Shown here one piece after another: positions 1-11,300 of a stretch of DNA of 64,000 bases. Source of the stretch: Siniperca chuatsi (Eukaryota > Chordata > Actinopteri > Centrarchiformes > Sinipercidae); the NCBI RefSeq assembly GCF_020085105.1, contig NC_058044.1, positions 25,665,206 through 25,729,205 of the forward strand, read 5' to 3'. The translations under genes were made by a program, and so were the position numbers. How positions within the stretch are numbered: position 1 is the stretch's first letter; the number at the start of each line of letters is the position of its first letter. A model generated the notes under the pieces. That model searched no databases. It was not told where the DNA came from and saw nothing but the letters and a program-made list of their open reading frames with translations.

Positions 1-434
1 ACAGCATTAATTTCTGCCAGTTTCCTGTACAGCCTCTTGTTCTCCTGCCTCAGCTGGCGGATGGACTCTCTGTTCCTCTTGATGGTGGACTGAGAGCTCT
101 CATAGTATGCAGTTCTGTCGCCCTCTGGTGGACACATTTCATAGTTACACTAATGACACTAATGGCGAAAGACGTCTCATTATTCACTAATAAATATACT
201 GTTTGCTATCTTAGCTAACTGCTATTTCTCTTGGATTTACAGTGGCTAGTCACATGGTAACCTACACATGGCGGCTAGCTAATTGTAGCAGAGTACACGG
301 CCTTTAGCATGAACTGAACTCAACGCTCACACTACTTACCCTTAAACAAACTTACCCAGTAGTTGGATTTTACGCTGCATGTCCGTTATTTGGTCATGAA
401 GCGGGGGTTTAATTGTATTGACACCGAACGGCAT
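1..434 (-). CDS. odad3: Outer dynein arm docking complex subunit 3 (CCDC151), 5' end only
   Basis: Two coding exons are visible: 356-434 (ATG at 434, 26 codons plus one base) and 1-124, which runs off the window. The joined start reads MPFGVNTIKPPLHDQ, then ITDMQRKIQLLEGDR, then TAYYESSQSTIKRNRES and RQLRQENKRLYRKL. This matches the human CCDC151 region KKIQLLEGDR..FFESSQ..IKKN as I remember it. The split codon G|AG restores the glutamate of LLEGDR, which fixes the acceptor after CCACCAG. In the family this coiled-coil protein helps dock outer dynein arms on ciliary doublet microtubules. The fish start is shorter than the human one. Everything downstream lies outside the window, so only the identity of the N-terminus can be judged. 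Confidence 0.75.
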
Positions 435-532
435 TTTTGTGCTGTGTTATTGTTGTACCCAATTAGCAAAGAAAAATATGCCCGCAGTCAGTGTTAGCTT
501 GACCTAAACGAAGACCTCTTGTAGTCTCCAGT

Positions 533-545
533 GTTGCCTAGCAAC
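533..545. promoter_or_regulatory. RFX X-box in the odad3 promoter
   Basis: The sequence GTTGCCTAGCAAC is a perfect X-box (GTNRCC, one-base spacer, RGYAAC). It lies about 100 bases upstream of the odad3 start codon. RFX factors bind this motif at many motile-cilia genes, so its place in front of a dynein-arm docking gene makes it a credible regulatory site. Binding itself is inference. Confidence 0.72.
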
Positions 546-1004
546 CTGTACACTTACACGAAAGTGAGGCTAACTTATTAACCCTGTGCTTGTCGAGTCG
601 AGCTACTACGATGATAACATTAGTAACATAGTATAGATTGGACCTTTAGTCTCATTTGTGACCCAGATGTTACCAAATGTTAAAAAAAAACTACCAAGTA
701 TGCTGTTCCACCCAAAAAGTAACAAATAAAGGCTTCCATATAGACAAACACAGGAAGCATAGAGCCTGAAATATAGCTGTGTAGACTTTCTATGATTACT
801 AGCCCCATATTGCCTGATTATGACCACTTAACAGATTTCATACCTGAAACTATATTTGCTATATGTTTGTTATATACACATGTTCATGCTTGAATGTTTA
901 TAAATTGTAGATGCATGATTCTTAGATTTTTTTTAATGAGTAGATCTAAAATATCTAATGTTCTTATATTTTAAAGCTTTGTCTATTCTTCAAAAATGAC
1001 TTAA
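546..1004. other. Intergenic, odad3 upstream side to first repeat
   Basis: AT-rich sequence with no coding signal that I can support. The 73-codon open frame here has no family resemblance and no splice context. Confidence 0.5.
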
Positions 1005-1375
1005 AAGTCCAGTAGGATTTAGTGGCATCTAGCGGTGAAATTGCATTTTGCAACCAGTAGAACACCCCTCCCCTTTCAAACTTATAGGAGAAACTACGGT
1101 GGCCGCGAAACTCACAAAAAAAGCGAAAGGCCCACTCTACAGCCAGTGATTGGTTTGTCCGTTCTGGGCTACCGTGGAAACATGGCGGTGCAACATGGCG
1201 GCCCCGTGGAAAGGGACCCGCTCCCTCTGTAGATTAAAAAGAGCTTATTCTAAGGTAACAAAAACACAAGGTAAGGTAAGGTAAAGTTTTAAGGTGATTA
1301 TAAAAAAATGAAACATACTTATAAATATTATATTTCATTTCTGCCAATAGCTCCTAGTTCTTCTACTGGACCTTT
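1005..1375. mobile_element. Non-autonomous DNA element (teleost MITE)
   Basis: Left end GTCCAGTAGGATTTAGTGG and right end CTTCTACTGGACCTTTAA form short inverted termini (GTCCAGTAG). The interior, with the segments GGAGAAACTACGGTGGCC and ACATGGCGGTGCAACATGG, is one I recall from many percomorph genomes. Its right part (about 1294-1375) is repeated at 19506-19600 in this window. It carries no coding capacity. Confidence 0.65.
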
Positions 1376-2184
1376 AATTTTATTTGTCAGCATTATCAAA
1401 CAATTTTCCCCTAAGATGGACAAAACTGATGAACGCAAACAATAATCCCGGTGTTATTGTACCCAAATAAACCTAAGAAGCTTTTTGTTATTTGAACACT
1501 AATATGACAACACAAACTTTAATTAGTTTACAACAATCCGAAAGGTAATGTAAAACTTTTACAAACTCAAAATGTGGACATTAATCATGGATATGTTTTA
1601 TATTCAGTGGAGAATATGTAGGTATGAACAAAAAAATAACATGTTATTAAAAAAAATCAAGACTGCAAGTCCAAATTAAACCACTTGGGTCATTTTTAAG
1701 GCTTTGAGTATCATACTAAGCTTTTAATCGCCTACGGTTTAGCAACTTTGGTGAGCTGATTTCAAACAGTGCAATACGCTTAGTTAAACTGATAAAGCAC
1801 AGCTTTACTCATGTATGAACAGGCTACATCAGCCATAAAGTGGAGGTCTCATTGAAAGATATTGGACCCTTTGAAGATTGAAACTGCATGACAGAATACA
1901 CACAAAAAAGTGACAAAAAAGAACAAAATGTACTATGAAAAAGAAAAACATGCTTAAATTAACTACAGTTATCTGTAACTCAAGCTCCCATGTTCCTTCT
2001 GTCATAAAATCACCCTTGTTGGGCAAGTATAGGGAAACAATGTAATATCACACAGACAACAAATTAATCTCATTTGACAGCAAGGCACAAACATACAGTA
2101 CACACATAATGCAGCACAGGAAATGGCACTAATTCCTCCCTTTGTTCAGATTTTCACTTAAAAACACCACACAGGCATATGCAG

Positions 2185-2216
<32 letters not shown>
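2185..2216. repeat. (AC)n microsatellite
   Basis: About 14 AC units just beyond the slc44a2 distal stop codon, inside the likely 3' UTR. Confidence 0.9.
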
Positions 2217-2217
<1 letters not shown>

Positions 2218-2227
2218 AAGCTGTGAC

Positions 2228-2337
2228 TTAATCTACAGATTTGGGCTCCTGATTGGACTTCTTCAGGAGGGTGAGCAGGTTCTGTGACATGAAATACGGC
2301 CTCTCTGCTGATCCATCGTTGCGCTCCAGATCCTCCA
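2228..2337 (-). CDS. slc44a2: slc44a2 distal last exon (short C-terminus)
   Basis: After the split codon T|TG (Leu) it encodes [17 protein letters not shown], then [18 protein letters not shown] and a TAA stop. This is the form equivalent to the standard human CTL2 tail ([19 protein letters not shown]). A CACAG acceptor precedes it. Reaching it requires skipping the proximal last exon at 4491-4987 and its cleavage sites. Confidence 0.85.
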
Positions 2338-5300
2338 CTGTGACATGGACACAAGCAATTGAGGAACAGCATTTTCCCAACAGCATGCTAACACTGAACA
2401 GTAATGCATTGTCTATCTATCATCTGTTTTGCCTTTTAGCTCATTAAGAATTAAAGGGGTACTCCAGAAATTTAATATTGCACTCCCATAAAGTAAGGAG
2501 ACTTGCGAGTGACCGTTAAAGAGCAAATTAATACCAGGCTGAAAAGCAGTGTTTTGCTGCCCTCTATGGTTGAAAGTCTGTTGAAACACATCCAACAGTG
2601 ATGTCACAGGGTCCTGAAGTACGTCTGTACATCACTCCAGCAAGGTGAGAACATAAACTACTAGAGGTCAGAAAAACAATATTTTCAGGAGGTGTTAAGT
2701 TACTCTAAAGAAAATGAAAGAATGCTCCAAATCAGAGGTTCCTAACCTGAGGGTCGGGACCCTCAAAGAGTCCCAAGAAAATTTTTAGGGGTCACAAGAT
2801 GATTAAAGGGATAAGAAAGGGGGAAAAAGGCCTGTTTCTGTTAGAAACAATTGTTTATTTTTCTGACTTCAGATTTTTCTTTTTTGTCTGGATACTACCT
2901 CTTCAGGTATCTAAAACTCCTTCCTTCTGAGAAGGGAAATAAATAAATCGCTCATTGGCTGAACTGTTCACAAATCATGTCCACACAAAGTCCATAACCT
3001 GTGATTGGGGGCCACAAGTAGACACTGTTTCATCTTAAGGGGTCACAAGCCAAAAACATTGGGACCCTCTAAATCAATGGAGCAGAGGCAGAGATACCCT
3101 GGTTTTAGTCCCTAACATGCGTCAAAGATACTACCCATAATGCAGCTCAATCTGTTAGCTCAGCTCATTAGCAAATGTCAACACATTTCAAACTCCAGGT
3201 CCCCCAGTTTGTAACACAGGCTTTACGTCTAAAATTTAAAAACCCCATTCCCAGCCTGTGAAAAAAAAAAAAAAAAAAAAAAATCAAGTGATGTCAACAG
3301 CATCATTTCCTCAGGCAGAAATCCCCCTCCAGAGCCACAGAAAAAAAATTTCCAACTCATGTTTTATTCCCCCATGACAAGTAAAGTGACGTTAACATAA
3401 CATTTTGGAGTGCCCCTTTAAGACAAAATCCTGGCTGAGTTTGTTAGACACGAAAACTCACCTGTTTCCAAACACCAAACCATCTTGAAACTTGTGTGTA
3501 TACCCATTACAGAACTACTATGATTAAATACAATCACCTTTAATCGAGATTTACATCCAATAAATATGGAATGTCATCAGTAATTTCAGTGGAAAATCAA
3601 CTTACATCTTTCACAAGGTGACAAACAAGAAAAAAGGTACAAAGGCATCCAGAGACTTAAGATGTTAGTTGCAAGCATTCAGAAGGCCATGTCAACACCA
3701 TGCAGCACTCAGAGAGAGAGAGAGACAGAGAGAGGGGACAGAGCAAGGCGGGTGGGATCAGTACTGGATCTGGAGGGGGTCTGTAGAGAGGTCACGACGG
3801 CTGCGTCATGGCAACACAATCACTGCACTTACGCCAGTCCGAAATACCAAGGCAAGTAGGTGGCAATACAATACATGGGATCCCATCTTGGGGAGGATCT
3901 CTACAAGACCGAAGCCAAAAAATACATAATAGACACTACTGTATATATACACACAAGTTCCATAGGGAAAAAAACAGATCCAATATTCATACAGTATATC
4001 AAATATGTCTGAAACATTTTGGCGTCAGCTGGTATCATTGTAAACAGTGAAAGAGATTCACCATCGATTGAGATGTGTTTGATCCGACTGTAAACAGGGT
4101 ACTTGTGGTTCTGTAGTGCATTCGTTAACAGGATTAAGACAACAAATATTAGTGACAGTAATCAGGCACAGGTTCAGCACTCACAATGTTCTACAGATCT
4201 GCACAATATAAAAACCAACACTGTTCTAAAACCAACACAAGAGAGCATTTTTTCAAGCTACAGAGATGCACTGGGCTTTTGACCTGCTGCAACCTTCACA
4301 TATCGACCACAACTTTCTCCAGTTGGACGTCACATCACTCACATAGCAAGGCGATCTGAAATTTTAGCTTGCTGTATGCCGTACATTTAACAGGTCCATA
4401 TCACAAAGTTGTAGGTACAGTTCTTTCATTCTTTATGCTTTATGAGGTTTACCAAGCCTCATTTTTTTGCCCTTACATTACTGTTAACATCTACTCATGT
4501 GGTGCAGAGGGAGGATTTTCTTCCTGCAATTCGTCTTTCTTTTCACCAGTCTCCTCTTTCTCAGCCTCCACAGCTGGAGGCGATGCCTCCTCTGCCTTTT
4601 CCTCCTGCTTCAACTCCTGCTTTTCGGCCACTTCTTCCACCTCTGCTTCTTCTCTCTTTTCAGCCTCCTCTTCGTCACAGACTTTTTGTTCTTCACTTTT
4701 CTCCTCTTTTGGCTCTTCAGCCTCCGTCTTGGACTGCAGAGGCTCCTCCTCCTCGTTGTCCTGCTTGAGCACCGTCTGCTGTTTTAGTTGGATCTCTCCG
4801 TCTTGTTGCTGCTGAAGAGGGGTCTCCTCCTCCAGTTTCACCTCGTCCGCTTGGTCTGCAGAACGCACCTGCTCAACGCCGTCGGCATCTTCCTCCAGCC
4901 TCTTTGCTTTGGAGAGGATCTCGTGCAGCTCAGGGGACATGAAGTAAGGCCTTTCAGACGAGCCGTCGTTTCTTTCCAAGTCCTCACCTTTTGCGTGTGT
5001 GGGGAATGCGTATTTTGTGTTTTTGATTGGGTTAATGGGAAATTAGGGGAAAATGAAAACATGAAATAAAGGGAATGTGTGAAAATAAAGTTAAGTTAAT
5101 GGGAGAAATGAGACAAAGAGAAGAAGAGTCAGAAACATAGCAGGAAGAAGAAACAAGCATCTCAGCTTGACACAGTTGTATGAGTGCTTGACAACAGGAA
5201 GAAGAGGAGATCTGCAGGAGATCTGACTGAATGCTAAGTTACTCACAGAAGCAGAGGAACAGTGTGTCCACACACATGGCGTACACGCTGAAGAATCCAT

Positions 5301-8300
5301 GAGCGATGAGGTAGGATCCCACTACCAGCGTCTAGGTGAAGAAAATCACATACGTTAAGGTCTCTGCTGTGGCATCAAAGCCCAGAGGTGAGCTCAAAAC
5401 TAAAGATCAAATCATACAAATATAACTGTCTCTAACCAGGATTGGCACCCAATAGTAGTTCAGAGATGGAGCAGCGTCCTCTACCACTTTGATTCTTCCA
5501 GAGAAGAAGAAGAAAGAGAAGATCCCTGGGCAGAAAAAAAAAGTGAATTAGTGGATTTTAAATGAGAAATCCAGACAGATCTCTCTCCAGTTTTGGTCTA
5601 AAAATAATAAGCTCTCCTACCAACAATTCCAACGATGAGGAGCTTCCCAAGAAACAGCAGGAAGTCAGTCACTTTATCTAAAACAGCCACCCTGTGTTGA
5701 AATGGGCACAATAGAGAATACAAGAGTAAATTAGCAAAAATTGCTTTAAAATTGAATACATGTTGTAGTCTAATGCTTATAGGATTAAAAATTGTGGATA
5801 TTGATGTAATGAAATCCCACCTGATAATGTTCCTCATGAGAAGGAAAAAGGCATCTCGAGCTGAGGGACAGAAACTTTTTCCATATATGGCAATCTGGAG
5901 AAAAAAAACAAAAACTATTTACCACTTTAAGACCTGACCAGACCCAACCTCTCTCATGCAGCCGTGTCCAGTTACAAGAACTCACCATGATGTAGGCATT
6001 TCTGTTAAGGAACTTTATACATTTCTCCAGACACCAGAAGCAACACTTCATGCAGCTTAGCAGGAATTTAGTAAACCTGTTCTGAGCACCTGAAGGATGA
6101 GAGCGAGAGTGTTTCAATTACAGGAACGAACGAATGACCGAATGTGTTTTCAACCACAGAATAATAATCTGATTATTGCCTGGGTTCAGGTCTTACTTGG
6201 GTTAAACCAAGTTACATGCACCTTTGATACCCTGTAAGTGTCCCTTACAGGCTATAAATAAATCAGAAAAGACATTTTTGTGCACCTGCAAGGTGGAGGA
6301 TAGAAGTAATAGTAGTATGAAAAGGTTAACTGCGTGAATGGTGCAAACTAGGCGACGTAGGTGGGGGAAAAAATAATGTTGAAACCAATAACAGTAATAT
6401 TGTACAAGGTTTGCCACTGTAACACACTGAGTATCAGTGTGTCCAGGCATCTTAACCAGGTCTTTTATGATTGCAGTATTAGATAACCTGTATTATTCTG
6501 ACCTTTGGCATTACACATGCATCTATCTACCAGGATTAAAGATTAACCAGCACAACAATATCCTAAATGCATATAAACATAGTCACTGATAAATATATGA
6601 TAATGATGAAGATGCACAGTCAAGTCATTTAGGAAATGTATATCTTCTGACCTTTTAACTTTTGATCCAGGTACTCCAGAATGACCCTGATGACCTGGAC
6701 CATAGACAGGATCAGAGAGCCAAAAGCCAGGGAGCCTGTGTGGTATCTGGACAGGAGGGGGGAACAGAAGCCAAATGTGAGCATGAAACGCTCTTTGCTC
6801 TGTTACACAGGTAGGGTAACCCACCTACTACTGACCTTAACATATGCCTCACTTCCACTAACAAACTAAGTTTTAAATACGCAAACAAATACAAGTGGAC
6901 AGATTGCACACACAAATACAAATTCAGCCTCTGACCGGAGGGCCCGTCCCAGCGAGGAGAAGATGGGGAAGGCGGGGATATCTTCAGGCTTCTTGAAGGC
7001 CCAGTAATACGAGGCGAAGGCCCCCGACAGAGTGACCTGGCCCAGGGCCGTCACAAAGTTGGCGCACCAGAAGAACAGGAAGACGTTGTAGAACTGGAAC
7101 AGGATGAGGTATTTGTGGTAAAGGGTCTCCCCACCATAGAAGGCAAACAGGCACTCTGCATCAGGACACTGAGCTGAAGCATTGGAGATATTGAATGTCT
7201 GGAGAAAGAGAGTGGAAGAGAGTGGAAGACCGCAGGAGTTATTTATTTATCATACAGTAAGCTATGATGAAAAGTGTGACGCTGTCAAATTTAAGCAGAA
7301 TATTTGTTTGGCTTTTTGGCTGAACCCCACACACATCTTCAATCAGTTCATTTAATGTGGCAGTGACATTTAAAAGCGTACCTTGGGGTCGCAGGTTTGT
7401 CGAGAGTACTCACACTCAGAGTTGTTGAACACTTTGTACACCTGCTCATTAGAGGTGGACAAGAAACTGGTCAGAACGGTCAAGGAGATTATGTCAACAA
7501 AAGGGAGGATATCTCTGACAAGGTCACAATCAAGAGTCATCTGCATCTATTAATGAATTTATGGAAACATGTAGCAAACACCTAATAAAGCAGGAAAAAA
7601 TAAAAAACCTAAATAGCATAGAAGGGTATATCATAGGAACTCCATACAAAGGGTACAGTCTTGAGAAGTAGTAAATGTGATGAACTGAATGTTTAACTGC
7701 TGGATTCACTGGCTAATTAATATAGATGATCATTCAAATTGACAAGTTGTCCATTTAATTCATTTAGGTATTTATCTTTTTTCTCTCTTTACTTTTGTCT
7801 TGTTTTCTCTTTTTGGGTAATACCGTAGCATATTTACTGCCTTTTGTATGTATATTTTATTGTATTAATATTTTTTTCATGATTTGTTTTCTTGCCGAAT
7901 ATATGCTGAATATATCACATATTGTTAGAATAAAAAAAACTACAGTGTAGGGTTGGAGATTTAATCTGTGCAATTAAAAGTGGGGGGGAAAAAGGATTAA
8001 AGGAGCGAATAACTATAAAGTGACACATTTATGTTTTGGCCATCTTTGATCATCATCTGGACAAATGAAAGGATACACAGCAGTGATGGCCCAGTAAGCA
8101 ATCACCACCGCCAGGAGGGCAAAGGTCAGCAGTGGGTAGAACAGTGATGACATCACGTACCCAACAGCTCTGAAAGAGAAAACAACAATCGAAACATTAT
8201 GTCGACAAATTTCGATACAATACTCTCCAAAAGGAGGAGGAGAATTTCCCGAACAAAGAAACGATAATGTATAAGTGTAAGAACTAAAGGGCTCTTCTCA

Positions 8301-11300
8301 CTGTTACGAAAACAAATGCAATCAAATTGAAGCAGCGTTAACAAATTTGTTCACCTTTTGGGGGCAGCAAAACAAGCTGTAAATACATTATTATATTATA
8401 ATGTTGTCATGCTAAACGTGTTAGGAAACACATCCAGCAGACATAGAGCAACATTAGCATTCATTTGGAGTCATGTTTCTGCTGATGAATGTAAGTAAAA
8501 TATTCAGCCTCATTTTAGCTCTGTTTGGTCTCCACCGATTGCTGAGGGGAGTATCTGGCTCTTTAGCTGCTAAATGCTCCACAATGTTCACTAGCTAGTC
8601 GCTGACTGTGTCCGTCAGCTGTTTGGTGCTGAGCAGGTAGTGTGCAGTGGGTTTATCAAAGCCTTGTGCTGAAAACAGCCGCCTGCTGCGATTGCAAACA
8701 CGGTTGATGAGAACTGTGAGACTGAACCGAAACAGTAAAGTTGCGGGCCGTAAAACCAAATCAAAGAGCTGAAAGACGCTAAAACACTTCGTGGAGCTGA
8801 GTGGAACTGCAGAGTTGGGTGATAATTCCCTTTCACGTTACACACGGTCATTTATTCCATTGTCATTGTAAAAACACGGATTAGTGCAGCTTTAAAAAGG
8901 TCGGGTCACTTTTCTACCTCAGCGGAGAAAAGAGAATGGAAAGATGCTGCACAATGCCAGACTGACCTGCTGGCCTCTTTGATGAGGGCAATGGCAATCA
9001 TGATTCTCTTCCTGAGGAAGATGAGGAGCAGGATGATGACGACCTCCACAATAGCCAGGATGATCACTGCAAAACAGTAAAGGCATTAAACAGCATTCAT
9101 AAACACTTCATAGAGAGATGTATTAAAGAATGAAAGTGTGTTTGTGCGTACTGAAGGCCAGCCAGGTCTGTCTGATCTGCAGGTAGACAGAGAAGTCCGT
9201 CTGCACTCCGAGGTCACGGATGGTGACGTCAGCGCCCGGCTCTCCCTTCAGATTCGCAAACTCCATGTAACAGTGGAAAATCCCTAAAAGAATAGTTCAA
9301 ATATTTAGACGTTTTTCATTTTAATAAAAGCAGATAGCAACTTTATCTTTTCCCAAGGCTGAAGACTTACCATATCCAATGACTAGAATAACCAAAATAA
9401 TCATGACCCAGACCATGATGCCAGCCAAGTATCGCAGCAAGACGATGAAAATCAAGCTGACGACCATGGCAATCACCAGACCACTGGAGAGGGTGGACAC
9501 GTCAAACGTTTTAACATACTGAGAGTTAACAACAGAGCATTTTTGTCTGTGATCTTGACAGTTGCTGTCATGCATAATTTCTGGTTTCAAAATGATCAGT
9601 TAGCTGAAGTCAGTCTTGAACACTCATGCTTTTCATATACCAAGTGAAAAAATTTAACAGCCACGAGAACTGTGTGTAGGTTGGCTGACTATAAAAACTA
9701 GTTGAGAAAATACGGGGGAGGGGGGCATTTTGTCTTGTGTTGTACTCATGATGTTGTACTGTACTCATGATGTTCTACACAACAATGTTCTGTTACTGTA
9801 ACTAGAAAGTGGACAGACTTACAGCAGTATCCAGTGCCAAGACTGAGTGTAGTCCTCAAAGATTCTCATGGCCACCTGGCGAGCTTCAACAACCACATTT
9901 GATTTCCTTTAACAAAAGGAAATTAATTCAAAACCACCATTGTCCAAAATTGTAGAAATCTGCCAACCTGACAAAATTTTGTAAAAGGTTATCAAGACAA
10001 GTCAAAAATAAGCCTATAACTAAACACATCAATACATAATACTGTTAGTTAAATAATTACAATGGAGTGTAAAAAGAAAAATTAGGGGTGTGTGTGTAAC
10101 ATCAGTAGAATGATTGAGAAGGACTGTTTTTACCAGCTGAAATAATTGACATGCATTCTTCAAAAAAAAAAAATGCTGTTCAGTATTGCTGTACAAAATT
10201 AGTTACCTGGGGAAAAGAAATTAGCCAATTGCAGATTTAGACTTTTAATTTGAAACTTGTTTATTTATTTACATAATAGATAAAGTTTGGAATTCATTCT
10301 GAAGTGACACAAAGAAATATTGTTATTATGTTATTAAATTTATTAGGCTAGTCATGTCACATTGCCAATTGAGAAATAATTTGACTTGTTGGTGTGGCTT
10401 TTCACTCTCCAGCACTGAGATATTGTCTCCTGCAAGAATACAACATAACAGCCTGTAATACTCATCATCTTGATAAATAACATGCAGGGAGCATTGCAAC
10501 CTCCCCCAGTGGGAATAACGCTGATAGAAAACACTGACATAAAGACCCTCCAGGCATACACTGTAGCAAACACAGCGTACGGACTAAATACGAGCATAAA
10601 GACCTTTAAAAAGGACATCAAATCACTGCAGTGAGATATGATGGGGATGTGATATGCTAGCTGTCAGCTGACACAGCATAGCACGATGTGTGTCGAGAGT
10701 TTAAATCCTGAACCTGGTTCATTTAGCCACCTAACAGCATTTTCTCTTGAGCTTTAAAGTAAGGATTATTTTCATTTTTACTGATTAATCTAATAAAAAA
10801 ATAAGATTATTCACTGAATCTTTTGACAATGTCAAAAAAATGAAGACAGATTAGTTCAGAGAGCACAAAGTGATATCTTCAAACTGCCCATTTAGACTAA
10901 ACCAACACTCCACAACCCAAAGGGATTAAATTTACAATGATGACCCCTGCTGATTTATCAAGCAAATTTCAATTATAACAGGATTGTACCGGCGTGTTAA
11001 TCAAACTGTTTTGAAATTGTGAAACACAAAGAGACGTGTCGAGAAATGTTCTCACAATATTAACATATTTTGTGTGTACATGTAAAATGGACTCACTTGG
11101 ATGCCTCAAGCACATCTGTGGCATTGATATTGACGCCCTGTCCAGCATCAAAAGTGGTCTCATTGCCCACCACCACCACCCCACCTTTCATCGTTCCCAA
11201 GGCGGGAAGGCAGCGACGCGTGACTGTGGAGGGAGGAGGTGATTCGTTTATATGGTTCTATTTGTTTCGGTTTCACACAAGCCACAAGACACAGCAGCTT

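Larger units (their letters stand above)
2451..3421. mobile_element. TTAA-flanked element with inverted ends
   Basis: It is bounded by TTAA at 2451-2454 and 3418-3421. The inner ends AGGGGTACTCCA and (reverse) AGGGGCACTCCA are inverted repeats. A TTAA target duplication is typical of piggyBac-type elements. No transposase remains. A related single end (GAAGGGGCACTCCACC) lies near 45705. The element sits between the two alternative last exons of slc44a2 and contains a nested hAT-like MITE and a long A-run (3258-3282). Confidence 0.6.

Noticed and set aside
3662-3929. Overlapping Arg/Glu-rich ORFs near 3.7-3.9 kb
   Set aside because: They come from a GAGA tract in the probable slc44a2 3' UTR; no conservation signal or start context.
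4369-4815. Ser/Cys-rich and Leu-rich open frames on the plus strand over 4369-4815
   Set aside because: They are the antisense of the Glu/Lys-rich slc44a2 last exon; the low-complexity purine strand keeps several frames open.
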